DNA of 64,000 bases from Desulfofundulus kuznetsovii DSM 6115 (GCF_000214705.1 NC_015573.1:3355001-3419000); one strand, 5' to 3'. Positions 48,083 to 57,539 are shown, counted from the first letter of the stretch. Program-made: numbers and translations. The notes: generated by a model from the letters alone, not told the origin.

Positions 48083-49319
48083 ATGCGCCGGCCAGCCGGG
48101 CGGTGGCCCGGGCGCGTTCCCTTAAGGGGCCGACCATCCGGGCCAGACTGGCCCTGAACCCGGCAGGATCGGCCAGAACCTCATCCACTGCCCGGCTCAA
48201 GGCGGCGTACTCCAGGCCGTTTGCCTGCCCCGCAGGCTGCAGCCCCAGCTGTTCCAGGAAACGGTCAACCTTCGGGTCGTAGCTTATTCCTACCGGCGGC
48301 ACACCCATTACCGCCGCCAGGATCAGGGCGTGCAGCCGCATGCCGACGAGCAGGTCCAGGCAGGCAACCAGGGAAACCGCCTCACCGACGGTCAGCCCCC
48401 GGTCCAGAACGGCGGCCCGCTCCCGCATCATGGCGGTCACTTCCCGGCTCACGGCCAGATCTTCGGGGTACTGCAGGGGGATGAAAAGCACCCGGTAGCC
48501 CCGGTGACAGAGGTCGTCGCACACCCGGGCCAGGACACGCTGTTGTTCCCCCCCAAAGCCGGGCCATTCCCGCACCGATACTCCCACCACGGGGGCTGTT
48601 GTACTTCCCCTGCCCCCGCCTTCACCCAAAGCCGGTCCGGCCCCAACCAGGGGGTGGGGGTTGCCCGCACTGCATGCCTCCCCGGGGGATGGGGTTGATC
48701 CGGGCTGGTTGTCCCTCCCATCCCGGCCGGCTGAGGGTTCAAAAACCCCCGTCCTTTCCAGGATCTCCATCCCTTTCTCCCTATCCGCCCGGGCTGGGTC
48801 CAGACCCAGCACCGGGTCGGCGGTAACCTCCACCGGGGGGCGGGTTACCCCCATTTCCGCCAGGTCCCGGGCAGAATTTTCGTCCCGCACGGTAATGAGC
48901 TGTACATCGTTGGCCACCAGGCGCATCAACAGCCGGCCGGTTTTACTTTTTACGGGGCCGATGCCCTGGGCGTAAAAAACCACCGGCTTGCCCAGGCGCC
49001 GGGCCAGCCAGACCACCCCCAGGTAGTAAACCAGGCTTTTGAGGCCGGTGACATCCTGCAGCAGGCTGCCCCCGCCGCTGAGCAGCAGATCGGCTCTGGT
49101 GAGGGCGCGGTAGACTTCCCCTATCCGCCAGCGGTTTACCGCCTCTACACCGTAGAGAGCACTGGTTCTTTCAGGGGCATGGGAAAGGACCACCGGCCGG
49201 ACGGTGGGGCACACCTCCCGCAGAGCCTCCAGCAGGCTGTAGAGGACCGCCTCATCCCCCAGGTTGTCGAAACCGTAGTAACCGGAGATGGCCACCACCG
49301 GCCCTTTGCCGGCCGCCAT
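48042..49319 (-). CDS. csaB: Polysaccharide pyruvyl transferase CsaB
   Basis: 425 residues from ATG 49319 (GGGGGTG). It adds pyruvate ketals to secondary cell-wall polymer, the anchor for SLH-domain S-layer proteins. Family motifs: AISGYYGFDNLGDEAVLYSL, LLSGGGSLLQDVT, VVFYAQGIGPVKSKTGR and LLVGMRLHALILAAVMGVPP. An insert of about 48 Gly/Pro/Ser-rich residues lies near 200-250. The last residues (MEVGGRKSEVGS) and the TAG stop are encoded by GGAAGTY heptad repeats, an apparent extension of the ancestral gene. Confidence 0.93.
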   Translation of the reverse strand: MAAGKGPVVAISGYYGFDNLGDEAVLYSLLEALREVCPTVRPVVLSHAPERTSALYGVEAVNRWRIGEVYRALTRADLLLSGGGSLLQDVTGLKSLVYYLGVVWLARRLGKPVVFYAQGIGPVKSKTGRLLMRLVANDVQLITVRDENSARDLAEMGVTRPPVEVTADPVLGLDPARADREKGMEILERTGVFEPSAGRDGRDNQPGSTPSPGEACSAGNPHPLVGAGPALGEGGGRGSTTAPVVGVSVREWPGFGGEQQRVLARVCDDLCHRGYRVLFIPLQYPEDLAVSREVTAMMRERAAVLDRGLTVGEAVSLVACLDLLVGMRLHALILAAVMGVPPVGISYDPKVDRFLEQLGLQPAGQANGLEYAALSRAVDEVLADPAGFRASLARMVGPLRERARATARLAGALMEVGGRKSEVGS

Positions 49320-49359
49320 AACAGCACCCCCGTTTTCACCCGAGTTATTCTGCTGGAAG

Positions 49360-49650
49360 TATACGAAAAACCGTTATGACAAGGATGCGGTGCTATCCGG
49401 AGTGAACGACTTGTGAAGCGCCGGTAACAGCACCCGGCGAAGCGAGGCTGCCGGCTCGGCTCTCGAGGACGCAAGATTGGCTAACCGAAAAGAAGAAGAA
49501 AACATATTTAAGTTAAAAGCTTACAACGAAGTGCAACTAGTCGCGGGCAATCCGCAGAGAGCCAGAGCCGGCCCGAAGCAAGCCGCGGTGCTGTCGGCGC
49601 GAAGCATCGGAGTGAACGAGGATAGCACCGCATCCAACCGGGGTCACTGA
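49360..49650. repeat. Family A long-palindrome repeat, copy A4
   Basis: Reverse orientation: AAAAACCGTTATGAC, GATGCGGTGCTATCCGG, CAGCACCCGGCGAAGCGAGG ... GCGGGCAATCCGCAGAGAGC ... GGATAGCACCGCATCC, CACTGA. The core differs from the other copies. Paired changes (GCGGTGCTATCC versus GGATAGCACCGC) keep the outer stem intact relative to GCGGCGCTGTCC in A2. It fills the csaB-DUF5693 gap and supplies the last base pairs and stop of the DUF5693 gene. Confidence 0.9.
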
Positions 49651-51578
49651 CTATCCCCCGGAGAGAACCTGCGCCACCAGTGCCCGGCCAGGTTTACCAC
49701 CAGGATGAGCGCCAGGCCCACCAGAATCCCCAGCCACAGGCCGTTGACCAGCCGCATTAGAGAAACCAGAAGCGGCGTGTGGATATGGGCAAAGGTGTTC
49801 ACCAGGGAGACCTGGCCGATGGCCCCCAGCAGCAGCAGGGGCAGGAAGCGGTTGTCCCGGTAGCCGGTGTAGAAGAGCAGCATCAAAGCGGGGTGGCCGA
49901 GTAAAAATTCCTTGGTTCTCGGGCGCACCCCCAGGACGGCATCCAGGAATCCCCGGAACTTCAGCTCCAGGGCGGAGGTGGCCACTTGCCCTTCGTTGCC
50001 CGTACGCACGAGATAAACGGCCAGAACCGCCAGGAGCAAAGCGGCGAGGGCGGCCCACTTGACCAGCACCGGCTGGTTCAACGCCCTCTCCAGGCGTTTT
50101 CCAAAGGGTTCTGCGGGGCCGGACAGGAAGAAAAACACCCCCGCCACCAGCAACAGCGGCGCCAGGTGGGCCAGCTTAACCCCGCTGAACTGGTCCAGCT
50201 TGAGCATGAACCCGGCATCCGCCAGAAGACCCACGGTAAAAAGTGCACCCAGCAGGGAAGCCAGGGTGGTGCGCAAAAGCATGCCCGCACTTTCCAGGGC
50301 GGAAGCACCCCGGGCACTCACGTTGGTAATTAGAGCCAGACTGGGGAAAATGATGACCGCCGCTAGGGCCATCAGCTTGCGTGCCGGTGAGGGGGCCGCC
50401 GCTAAAAGACCGGCCCAGGCCGCCACCGCCAGGAGCAAAAGCCATATTCCCCCCCGGCGCAACCCCAGCCGCCCGGCGAGCAAAAGGCCGCCGGCAATAA
50501 CCCCCAGGCCCATGACGAAGAGATTGGCGCGGGAGACGGGCAGGGCCGGCAGGGTGGAAGCCTGCCCCACCACCAGGCCTTCCCGCTGCAAACTCTCTTT
50601 CAGGCTGCTTATATAATCGAGGTTTTCCTCGAGCACGTCCCGGGCTCCCGCCCCTGGAAAGGGCCGCACCAGCAGTACCCGCATGTTGCGTTCGGCAGCG
50701 GCCAGCCTGTAGCGTTCCAGTGCTTCAGCCGGGGTGTAGCGACCCATATCCCTGGGGGGAATGCTGTGCAGGCGCACCACATCCTTGTCCAGCAGCACCC
50801 CCAGCTTATCAAGGCCTTTCTGGGGGAAGAATTCAACCTGGGCCACCGGCACGCCCAGCTGATCCACCACCTGGGCCAGCGCCCGCAGTTTCTGCGGATA
50901 GCCGGGCAGCGTGTCGTCGTTAAAGGCCAGGGCCGAGAGGTTGGGGATCTCCTTTAAGGGCGCCAGGGCCTGCTCAATCCCCCTGGCGGTGGCCCCGGGC
51001 CAGCTGCGCACCTGAACCATGGCCAGCAACCCGGCCCGGGCGGTGTCCTGCAGGGGACTGTCCGGAAAACCCAGGCCCAGCTGTGACAACAGGCCGGGGT
51101 CGGCAGAAGTGCGCACTACGTAAACCCCCGGCGCCGGCCGGTAACCCCGGGCTCCCGGGATCCTGGCTTCCAGCTGGACAAGCAGGCGCCGGAAGGTTTC
51201 CTCCCGGGAGGTGACCAGGTAGGTATCCCGGGTGGCTATTCCACCCCCGGCCCGCAGTTGTCCCAGCCAGGGGGGCGACATTAACTGCAGTTCCTGGCCG
51301 GTCATGACCGCTATTTCCCCCGCACGACGCAGCTCATCCACCGTAGGCTCTTTAAAGAGCACGGTGGTCAGCCCCCGTTCCCGGAAAAGGCGCATCACCT
51401 CCAGGGTATCCCGCCCCGACAGCCTGGCCAGCGCGTTCAGCTCGTCATAGGGCATGGCCACTTCCACGGTGCGAAAACCGGCCTCCACCCGGTAGCGCTG
51501 CCAGCCGGCCGCGCCGGCCGCGATCACACCCGCCACCAACAGAAACACCAGCAACAGGGGGTACCAGCGTTGTCTCAT
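49644..51578 (-). CDS. DUF5693 family membrane protein
   Basis: 644 residues from ATG 51578 (GGAGGTC, 9-10 nt spacing). One N-terminal membrane helix, then a ~300-residue extracytoplasmic TIM-barrel-like region (ERGLTTVLFKEPTVDELRRA, LPGYPQKLRALAQVVDQLGV), then about eight C-terminal membrane helices. This family habitually neighbours csaB in Firmicutes, suggesting a role in exporting or modifying pyruvylated wall polymer (inference from context). The TGA stop and last codons lie in the end of repeat A4. Confidence 0.88.
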   Translation of the reverse strand: MRQRWYPLLLVFLLVAGVIAAGAAGWQRYRVEAGFRTVEVAMPYDELNALARLSGRDTLEVMRLFRERGLTTVLFKEPTVDELRRAGEIAVMTGQELQLMSPPWLGQLRAGGGIATRDTYLVTSREETFRRLLVQLEARIPGARGYRPAPGVYVVRTSADPGLLSQLGLGFPDSPLQDTARAGLLAMVQVRSWPGATARGIEQALAPLKEIPNLSALAFNDDTLPGYPQKLRALAQVVDQLGVPVAQVEFFPQKGLDKLGVLLDKDVVRLHSIPPRDMGRYTPAEALERYRLAAAERNMRVLLVRPFPGAGARDVLEENLDYISSLKESLQREGLVVGQASTLPALPVSRANLFVMGLGVIAGGLLLAGRLGLRRGGIWLLLLAVAAWAGLLAAAPSPARKLMALAAVIIFPSLALITNVSARGASALESAGMLLRTTLASLLGALFTVGLLADAGFMLKLDQFSGVKLAHLAPLLLVAGVFFFLSGPAEPFGKRLERALNQPVLVKWAALAALLLAVLAVYLVRTGNEGQVATSALELKFRGFLDAVLGVRPRTKEFLLGHPALMLLFYTGYRDNRFLPLLLLGAIGQVSLVNTFAHIHTPLLVSLMRLVNGLWLGILVGLALILVVNLAGHWWRRFSPGDSQ

Positions 51579-51638
51579 AATATAACAGACCTCCAGCACA
51601 GGCAAATTGTTCCCCGGAGGGGGCCTTTAAGTTACGAA

Positions 51639-51671
51639 CCTCCTGCGTGCACTGCCGGGAGCTGCAGGAGG
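51639..51671 (-). other. Hairpin between the LCP and DUF5693 genes
   Basis: CCTCCTGC/GCAGGAGG stem, 17-nt loop. No T-tract. It could mask or expose a GGAGG sequence upstream of the DUF5693 gene. Confidence 0.4.
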
Positions 51672-51771
51672 TGGAAAACAGCTTCTTTATCTTCTGATAA
51701 TTACCTAAAACAGGTATTGCCAACAATATTGCATGATATATTCAGTGAACCAGGTTGCTAAATTTTTACCA

Positions 51772-53097
51772 CTAACTGGTACTTCCGTTGGGAATGGGGA
51801 TAATTTCTATGACCCCGCCGGTATCACCGCTCTGTTTTCCGGCATTTGGGACGGGCGGCTTTTGTTTTTCCGGAAGCGGAGAAGAACTGCCGTCACCGGT
51901 CCCTCCACCGTTGCCCGGCTGGTCGGCGGGAGGCGGGGCGTTATCCTGCCCCGGCGTGCTGCCTGCAGGTGCACCGGTGCTGGAACCATCACCGGGCGCC
52001 GGTTCGCTGGCCGGTGAATTTGTTTCCGGTCCAGGAAGAACCGGCGGCACCGCCGGTGGGGGTGGCTGAGACGGTGTTACCACCGGCTCACCGGCCGCCA
52101 GCTGGCCCGTCCCCGTCCTGCGCGCGGGCGGGCCGGAAGAAGACTTGCCCTCGCTGACCGTGGGGCCCTGAACCACTTCCGTCACCCGCCCCTCTTCAAA
52201 GAGGGCTAGAGCCACCTCATGGGCCTGCGCCGGGTCCACCGACCAGTAGCTGACGCCCCTTATATCCAGAAACCGCCCGGGCAGGGTCTGGGTGACGATC
52301 TCGGCCTGGTCGAAATACCGGGCCGCCCGGGCCAGGGCCAGCATCTGCTTGAAGCCCATGTTTGTTTCCACGCTCTTGTTTATTTCCGGCACCAGGCGGG
52401 GGAGCTTGAGCAGGGTGGACGGTTTCATCACTTCTGTGGCCAGGGCCTTTAAAAATTTCAGCTGCCTTTCCGTGCGGCCGATGTCCCCGAGGGCGTCCCC
52501 CCGGTAGCGGACATACTGCAGGGCCTTGTCGCCGTCCAGGTGCTGTACCCCCTTGCGCAGGTTGATGGCGTACTTGGGGCCATCGGAACTGTCGTTGTGT
52601 TTCATGTCCTTTTCTACATCGATAGTCACGCCGCCCAGGACGTCCACGATGTTCTTGAACCCTTCCCAGCGGGCCAGGGCGTAATACTGCACGGGCATTC
52701 CGATGAGGTTGGAGACGGTCTCGCAGGTCAGCGCCGGCCCGCCGTAAACGGCGGCGGCATTGATTTTATCCGTCCCGTGGCCGGGGATATCCACCCGGGT
52801 ATCCCGCGGTATGGACAACAGGGCAATGCGCTTTTTCTCGCCATCCACGTTGGCCACAATAATACTGTCGGTTCGACCCACCTTTTCCCCGGGGCGGGCA
52901 TCGGTGCCCAGGAGCAGCACGGTAAAGGACTCCGGGGGCTGACTGGCCTGCGCCTCATTGTTCTCGGAACCGACAGGCAATTCCGGCCAGCTCAAGCCAA
53001 GGTGGCCTGCAAGCAAATAGCCTCCTCCCACCAGACAAAGCAATAATAATAGCAGGAACAGGGGCTTTGGTTTCCACCTCCGCCTGCGTCTAACCAT
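51772..53097 (-). CDS. LytR-CpsA-Psr family wall-polymer ligase
   Basis: 441 residues from ATG 53097 (GGGGTG, 5-nt spacing). A basic N-terminus and one membrane helix (LFLLLLLLCLVGGGYLLAGH) are followed by an LCP domain (about 60-310): VLLLGTDARPGEKVGRTDSI, RIALLSIPRDTRVDIPGHG, DKALQYVRYRGDALGDIGRT with the conserved Arg/Asp residues. It transfers lipid-linked glycopolymers to peptidoglycan. The last ~115 residues are a Pro/Gly/Ser-rich tail, probably wall-spanning. Confidence 0.93.
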   Translation of the reverse strand: MVRRRRRWKPKPLFLLLLLLCLVGGGYLLAGHLGLSWPELPVGSENNEAQASQPPESFTVLLLGTDARPGEKVGRTDSIIVANVDGEKKRIALLSIPRDTRVDIPGHGTDKINAAAVYGGPALTCETVSNLIGMPVQYYALARWEGFKNIVDVLGGVTIDVEKDMKHNDSSDGPKYAINLRKGVQHLDGDKALQYVRYRGDALGDIGRTERQLKFLKALATEVMKPSTLLKLPRLVPEINKSVETNMGFKQMLALARAARYFDQAEIVTQTLPGRFLDIRGVSYWSVDPAQAHEVALALFEEGRVTEVVQGPTVSEGKSSSGPPARRTGTGQLAAGEPVVTPSQPPPPAVPPVLPGPETNSPASEPAPGDGSSTGAPAGSTPGQDNAPPPADQPGNGGGTGDGSSSPLPEKQKPPVPNAGKQSGDTGGVIEIIPIPNGSTS

Positions 53098-53138
53098 ACC
53101 AACACCCCGCTTTTTCTGGCCGGGCAATAAAGGCCGGC

Positions 53139-53603
53139 CTATTTACCGGCTGCACCCCGGTACATGATAATCACGCTGGTCTGGGCACGCAAACCCCGGC
53201 CGTCGGCCCTGGGGATGATGTACAGGTGGTTGGGAGCCACCGCCTTCCCGGCGGTCAGATTGGTGCCGGAGGTAACATCCGGTATCCCGCTGCCCGTGGG
53301 ATCCACGGCCACTGCCTTACCGGAACGCAGGATAAATTCCATTCCCGCACCGCCGGTAAACTCCTGCCCCGCAGGTACGGTGGCCACCCGCCACTGGAAA
53401 TCCCCGCCGCCCTGTCTTTCGCCCAGGGCTTCGCGCACATATCTGGCCACATATTCCTCCACGAAGCTCTTGCTTACCAGGGGATCGGCGTCGGAACCCG
53501 GTTCCCCGCCGACCGCCGCCCCGGCCAGGCGGGCATACCCCCCAACCGCGAGCAGCCCGAACAATAACACGGCTGCCACCACGGCAGGCCATTTTTTCCC
53601 CAT
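53139..53603 (-). CDS. Exported protein of unknown function
   Basis: 154 residues from ATG 53603 (TTGGAGGGAT ribosome site); the open frame extends upstream but without plausible signal. N-terminal signal peptide or anchor (WPAVVAAVLLFGLLAVGGYA), then an acidic helix (VSKSFVEEYVARYVREALGE) and a small beta-rich domain (GGAGMEFILRSGKAVAVDPT, APNHLYIIPRADGRGL). Similar small proteins sit beside LCP and TagA genes in related Firmicutes; no domain I can name. Confidence 0.75.
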   Translation of the reverse strand: MGKKWPAVVAAVLLFGLLAVGGYARLAGAAVGGEPGSDADPLVSKSFVEEYVARYVREALGERQGGGDFQWRVATVPAGQEFTGGAGMEFILRSGKAVAVDPTGSGIPDVTSGTNLTAGKAVAPNHLYIIPRADGRGLRAQTSVIIMYRGAAGK

Positions 53604-53662
53604 TTGAATCCCTCCAATGGCCATAATTAATTTAAGGTTCGACAAAAGCTTTCTCTTTCCTG

Positions 53663-53677
53663 CCTGAGTTATCCCCA
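53663..53677. repeat. 15-mer shared with the nifH palindrome edge
   Basis: CCTGAGTTATCCCCA here is identical to 17455-17469, the left boundary of palindrome B1. It lies in the 53604-53725 gap between the exported protein and tagA. Confidence 0.6.
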
Positions 53678-53725
53678 CTTTCCAACTACCCTGTTCTGGC
53701 TCTTGGTCTCTCCGGTGAACCTTTA

Positions 53726-54559
53726 TCATTTCCCCAACCGCGCTTTTCGCCAGGCCAGCCAGGCAAAGCGGGGCAACACCAGCATACGGCGCCAGCGGCG
53801 CGGTTCCCGGAGCAGCCGGCCCAGCCATTCCAGGTGGAGGCGCTGCATCCACAGTGGAGCCCTGGCCACCCGGCCGGCAATCACGTCAAAGCTGCCGCCC
53901 ACGCCCATGGCTACAGGCACGCCCAGGGCCTCCTTGTGCCGGGCGATGAATTTTTCCTGTTTTGGGGCCCCAAGGGCTACAAAAAGGAGGTCGGGTTTTG
54001 CCGCCCGGATCTGTTCCACCACGTCCCATTCGGTCGGGTCCTTTGGGTTTTCCGGCGGGCCACCGGTGCTGTCGTTCGGAGAGTTACCCGGTGTATGAGC
54101 GGGCGACGCACCCACCGCTTCCCCCGCAGGTCCCTCTTCAGCCGGCCTGAAATAGCCGTGCTGCGTGCCGGCCACCACAAGCCCCGGGTGTTTTTCCTGC
54201 AGCCGGCGGGCGGCCTCCTCCGCCACCCCCGGCGCCGCCCCCAGCAGAAAGATGCGCCAGCCTTCCCGGACGGCCCTGGCCACCAGCGCCAGCATGAGAT
54301 CGATGCCCGTCACCCGCCCGGGCACGGGGGTGCCGGCCACCTTTGCCGCCCAAACGACGCCGATACCGTCGGCGGTAACCAGGTCGGCCCGGTTGATTAA
54401 GGCCAGCAGTTCCGGCTCCTGCTGGGCACGGTACAAAATTTCCGGGTTTAAGGTAATTACCTGGTGGGGGCGTCCCGTGGCCACAAAAGCAGCCACTTTC
54501 TCCACCGCCCCGGCCAGATCCACAACATCCACCCGGGCACCCAGGAGGTTTATGTGCAT
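53726..54559 (-). CDS. tagA: N-acetylglucosaminyldiphosphoundecaprenol N-acetyl-beta-D-mannosaminyltransferase family (TagA/WecG/CpsF)
   Basis: 277 residues from ATG 54559 (GGGAGGGGT). GT26 family: HQVITLNPEILYRAQQEPEL, RADLVTADGIGVVWAAK, RIFLLGAAPGVAEEAARRLQ, PDLLFVALGAPKQEKFIAR and GVGGSFDVIAGRVARAPLWM. It adds the second sugar to the lipid-linked primer started by a WecA/TagO-type enzyme. A 35-residue Pro/Asn/Thr-rich insert (about 143-178) lies between the two lobes. Confidence 0.93.
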   Translation of the reverse strand: MHINLLGARVDVVDLAGAVEKVAAFVATGRPHQVITLNPEILYRAQQEPELLALINRADLVTADGIGVVWAAKVAGTPVPGRVTGIDLMLALVARAVREGWRIFLLGAAPGVAEEAARRLQEKHPGLVVAGTQHGYFRPAEEGPAGEAVGASPAHTPGNSPNDSTGGPPENPKDPTEWDVVEQIRAAKPDLLFVALGAPKQEKFIARHKEALGVPVAMGVGGSFDVIAGRVARAPLWMQRLHLEWLGRLLREPRRWRRMLVLPRFAWLAWRKARLGK

Positions 54560-54614
54560 GGACTCCGAACCCCTCCCACGCTAATAGACGAATTACAGCC
54601 CCGTTTGGTTCCCT

Positions 54615-55037
54615 TCAACGACCGGCAAGCATCGTGTTAATTTCCAGCACCTCGAGGCCGTCAACAAATGAAAAATGGCGCCGGTTGGTCGTTAAAACCG
54701 GTACTTTTGCTGCCAGCGCCGCTGCGGCAATAATAATATCGGCCAGTTCAATGGTAAAACCCTTTTCCCGCAAGGACCGGGCCAGTTCACCCGCTTTTTC
54801 TGCCAGTTCGGCATCCAGAGGGATTACTGATACTCCTTCAAAAAAGCGGCGGGTTTTGCCTTCTTCCCCCGCCTTTACTCCTTGCCAGACTTCGACCAGG
54901 GTAACCGTTGAAACGGCAAGCTGCCCCCGGGCATCGAGCAGTTCGAGCAAAAGTTCTTTCATCCCGGGAAAATTGCGCAGGTGCAAAATCACCGCACTGG
55001 TATCCAGCAGGCAGCCTAATGTTCTGCACGCCGCCAT
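54615..55037 (-). CDS. PIN-domain toxin (VapC-like)
   Basis: 140 residues from ATG 55037, overlapping the antitoxin by 22 bp. Acidic PIN residues: LLDTSAVILHL, LVEVWQG and ELADIIIAAAALAAKV (Asp), ending VLTTNRRHFSFVDGLEV. Predicted RNase toxin. Second of three PIN-type modules in the window and unlike the one at 35629-36021 in sequence. Confidence 0.9.
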   Translation of the reverse strand: MAACRTLGCLLDTSAVILHLRNFPGMKELLLELLDARGQLAVSTVTLVEVWQGVKAGEEGKTRRFFEGVSVIPLDAELAEKAGELARSLREKGFTIELADIIIAAAALAAKVPVLTTNRRHFSFVDGLEVLEINTMLAGR

Positions 55038-55267
55038 GTTGATCTAACCTCACGTACATATTTTTCTACATCTACAACAGTTTGCAGTTCAGGGTGGTTT
55101 TCATCGGACCAGGCACCGGCGCTTTCTTTAATCGCCCGCCGGCTTTGTTCCCGGGAAACATATTCCCTCATTCCAGCAGCTATAAACGAACTTATATTCG
55201 TCGTGAGGTTTTTCATCTGGTCAACAAGATCCTTAGGCAGGGTAATCGATAACTTTACAGTTTTCAT
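55016..55267 (-). CDS. Ribbon-helix-helix antitoxin
   Basis: 83 residues from ATG 55267 (GGGAGGTGAGG ribosome site). N-terminal RHH DNA-binding strand and helices (MKTVKLSITLPKDLVDQMKN, ISSFIAAGMREYVSREQSRR). The acidic C-terminal half (DENHPELQTVVDVEKYVREV) should neutralise the overlapping PIN toxin. Likely autoregulated. Confidence 0.87.
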   Translation of the reverse strand: MKTVKLSITLPKDLVDQMKNLTTNISSFIAAGMREYVSREQSRRAIKESAGAWSDENHPELQTVVDVEKYVREVRSTWRRAEH

Positions 55268-55321
55268 ACCCCTCACCTCCCACCCTATAATACTACCCGG
55301 CAACCATACCGTCAAGTAACT

Positions 55322-56848
55322 CTATCCACCCCTGGCATCCTTCCCCTTCTTTCCCAGAAACAGCGAAAGTGGTATGGCCACGGCCACCATCACGGCACTG
55401 ACAATGAAGGTATCGGCAATGGCGCTGGCCATGGCCTGCCGCTGGGCGGCCAGGCTGATGACGGCCAGGGCACTATCCCCGGACAGGGCCAGGGCCTGCT
55501 TGACCTGCTGGAGGGCTCCATAAGCCACCGGGGAAGACCAGGAAAAACCGTCGGCCAGCCAGCTGAAGTGGTAGGCCTGGCGCTTTGTCATAACGTAAGT
55601 GAGAAAGGCGATGCCCAGGGAAGCCGAAACCTGGCGCACCAGGTTGTTAAAAGCCGACGCCCGCCCGGAAAGCCTGGCCCCAACGGCCTCCATACCCGCC
55701 GTGCCGATGGGCATCATGGCCAGCCCCATACCGAGAGACCGGTACACCATCATCATCTGCAGCCAGTGTGTGGAAATGTCCAGGTTTATTTTATGAAGTT
55801 CCCACGTGGTATAGGCAACCACCGACAGCCCCACCAGGGCCAGCGGCTTCGCCCCAATTTTATCGTACAACCGGCCGCTGATGGGCATCATCAGGCCGCT
55901 GGCCAGTGCAGCAGGCATCAGGAGCAAACCCGTCTGCGTCGGTGTTAAACCCAGCAGGTTCTGGGTAAAAATAGGAACCAGGAAAAGCCCGCCGAAAAGG
56001 CCGATCGTCACCACGGCCGTGGTTAAAAGGCTGGCCGCAAACACGGGGTTCGCCAGCAGCCGGACGTCCAGCATGGGTTGTTCTTCCTGCAGTTCCCAGA
56101 GCACAAACAGGAGCAGGAAAAAGAAGGCTGCCACCAGCAGGGTGACAATGTACTGGGAAGTCCACCCCTTGTCCTGCCCTTCGCTTAAAGCCAGCAGGAC
56201 GGCAAAGCAGCCGGCCCCGCACAAAAGACAACCCACCAGGTCGAACCTGGCTTTCAGCAAGGGGGTTTCCTTCAAAAAAACGGCGGCAAGGAACATACCC
56301 AGCAAACCAACCGGCAGGTTGATTAAAAAGATCATGTGCCAGGAAAGTTCATCCACCAGGTAGCCGCCCAGGGTGGGGCCGATGGTGGGTGCCATCATGG
56401 CTGATATCCCCCAGACACCCATGGCCATACCCATCTTTCCGCGGGGAACGACTTTAAAAAGCATGCCCATGCTGATGGGGACGAGCATCCCGCCCCCCAC
56501 GGCCTGGAACACCCTGGCCACCACCAGGGAAGTGTTGCTCCACGACAGACCGCAGAAAAGGGAACCGAGGGTGAAAGCCGCCAGGGACAGGATGTACATG
56601 CGCCTGTACCCCAGGACGTCCCCCAAATACCCGCTGACCGGAATGACAACCCCGGAGGTGAGCAGGTAGGCGGTTAAAACCCACTGCACTTGATCGGTGC
56701 CCACGCCAAAAACGGCCATCAGCTTGGGTACGGCCACGTTGACGATACTGCCGTCCAGTATGGCCATAAAGGGGCCGATGACCAGGATGAACAGTTCCCG
56801 CCAGGGAAAACCGTTTCCCTCAGAAACGGCCGGTTTAGCCTTGGACAT
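55322..56848 (-). CDS. MFS drug exporter, DHA2/EmrB-QacA type (14 helices)
   Basis: 508 residues. Fourteen predicted membrane segments. DHA2 motifs: FMAILDGSIVNVAVPKL (motif D1), QWVLTAYLLTSGVVIPVSGY, GDVLGYRRMYI (motif A) and PTIGPTLGGYLVDELSW (motif C, antiporters). It works with the adjacent EmrA-like adaptor to export drugs across the envelope. Start ATG 56848; 22 bp after the adaptor gene. Confidence 0.94.
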   Translation of the reverse strand: MSKAKPAVSEGNGFPWRELFILVIGPFMAILDGSIVNVAVPKLMAVFGVGTDQVQWVLTAYLLTSGVVIPVSGYLGDVLGYRRMYILSLAAFTLGSLFCGLSWSNTSLVVARVFQAVGGGMLVPISMGMLFKVVPRGKMGMAMGVWGISAMMAPTIGPTLGGYLVDELSWHMIFLINLPVGLLGMFLAAVFLKETPLLKARFDLVGCLLCGAGCFAVLLALSEGQDKGWTSQYIVTLLVAAFFFLLLFVLWELQEEQPMLDVRLLANPVFAASLLTTAVVTIGLFGGLFLVPIFTQNLLGLTPTQTGLLLMPAALASGLMMPISGRLYDKIGAKPLALVGLSVVAYTTWELHKINLDISTHWLQMMMVYRSLGMGLAMMPIGTAGMEAVGARLSGRASAFNNLVRQVSASLGIAFLTYVMTKRQAYHFSWLADGFSWSSPVAYGALQQVKQALALSGDSALAVISLAAQRQAMASAIADTFIVSAVMVAVAIPLSLFLGKKGKDARGG

Positions 56849-56870
56849 GATCGCACAACCCCCCAGCCGG

Positions 56871-57524
56871 TCACCGGATATGAATCTTCACCCGGGCGTT
56901 GGTGCCTACTTCCACATAATTGTCGGGGTACTCGTCGAACACGATCTTCACGGGCACCCGCTGCACCACTTTGGTAAAGCTTCCGCCGGTGTTGGCGGGC
57001 AACAAGGAGAAGGTGGAAAGGGAGGCCCGCCCTATGCGTGCCACATGGCCCGTGAATTTGTGCCCCGGCAGGACATCCAGGGTGATGTCCACCTTTTGAC
57101 CCGGACGCACCTTTTTCAAGTCGGTCTCCTCGATATTGGCGGTGATGTAGAGGGCTGACGGATCCACAACCATGATAACGGGCTGTCCCGGGGCGGCAAT
57201 TTCACCCACATGGGCCACCTTTTTAACCACCACGCCGCTTACGGGTGACCGCACCACCGCAAGGTCAATGTTGGCCCCCGGGGGGAGGGTGGTGTCGTCC
57301 AGGCGGGCAACGATATCCCCGGCCCTGACCGCCTGCCCCTCTTCCACGTTTATCTCCAGCAGTTTACCGGACACCTGGGGACTCACCCGGTAAATATCCC
57401 CGTCGATACGGGCATCTTCGGTGGTGACGTAGTAGCGGTTCATGTGCCAGTAGTAAAAGGATATGGCGGCAAGGACGGCCACCATCACCGCGGCCACGGC
57501 CAGCATAGCCTTTTTGTTTTTCAT
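56871..57524 (-). CDS. EmrA/HlyD-type membrane-fusion protein, short
   Basis: 217 residues from ATG 57524 (GGGAGAGTG). One N-terminal helix (AMLAVAAVMVAVLAAISFYY) then RYYVTTEDARIDGDIYRVSP, typical of EmrA, a lipoyl domain (NVEEGQAVRAGDIVARLDD) and a beta-barrel. The long coiled-coil hairpin of Gram-negative EmrA is missing: the lipoyl halves are joined directly (TTLPPGANIDLAVVRSPVSG). This suits a Gram-positive or single-membrane exporter. Upstream reading into heptad repeats (MEVGSQREKGEC) is not needed. Confidence 0.92.
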   Translation of the reverse strand: MKNKKAMLAVAAVMVAVLAAISFYYWHMNRYYVTTEDARIDGDIYRVSPQVSGKLLEINVEEGQAVRAGDIVARLDDTTLPPGANIDLAVVRSPVSGVVVKKVAHVGEIAAPGQPVIMVVDPSALYITANIEETDLKKVRPGQKVDITLDVLPGHKFTGHVARIGRASLSTFSLLPANTGGSFTKVVQRVPVKIVFDEYPDNYVEVGTNARVKIHIR

Positions 57525-57539
57525 CCCACACTCTCCCTT

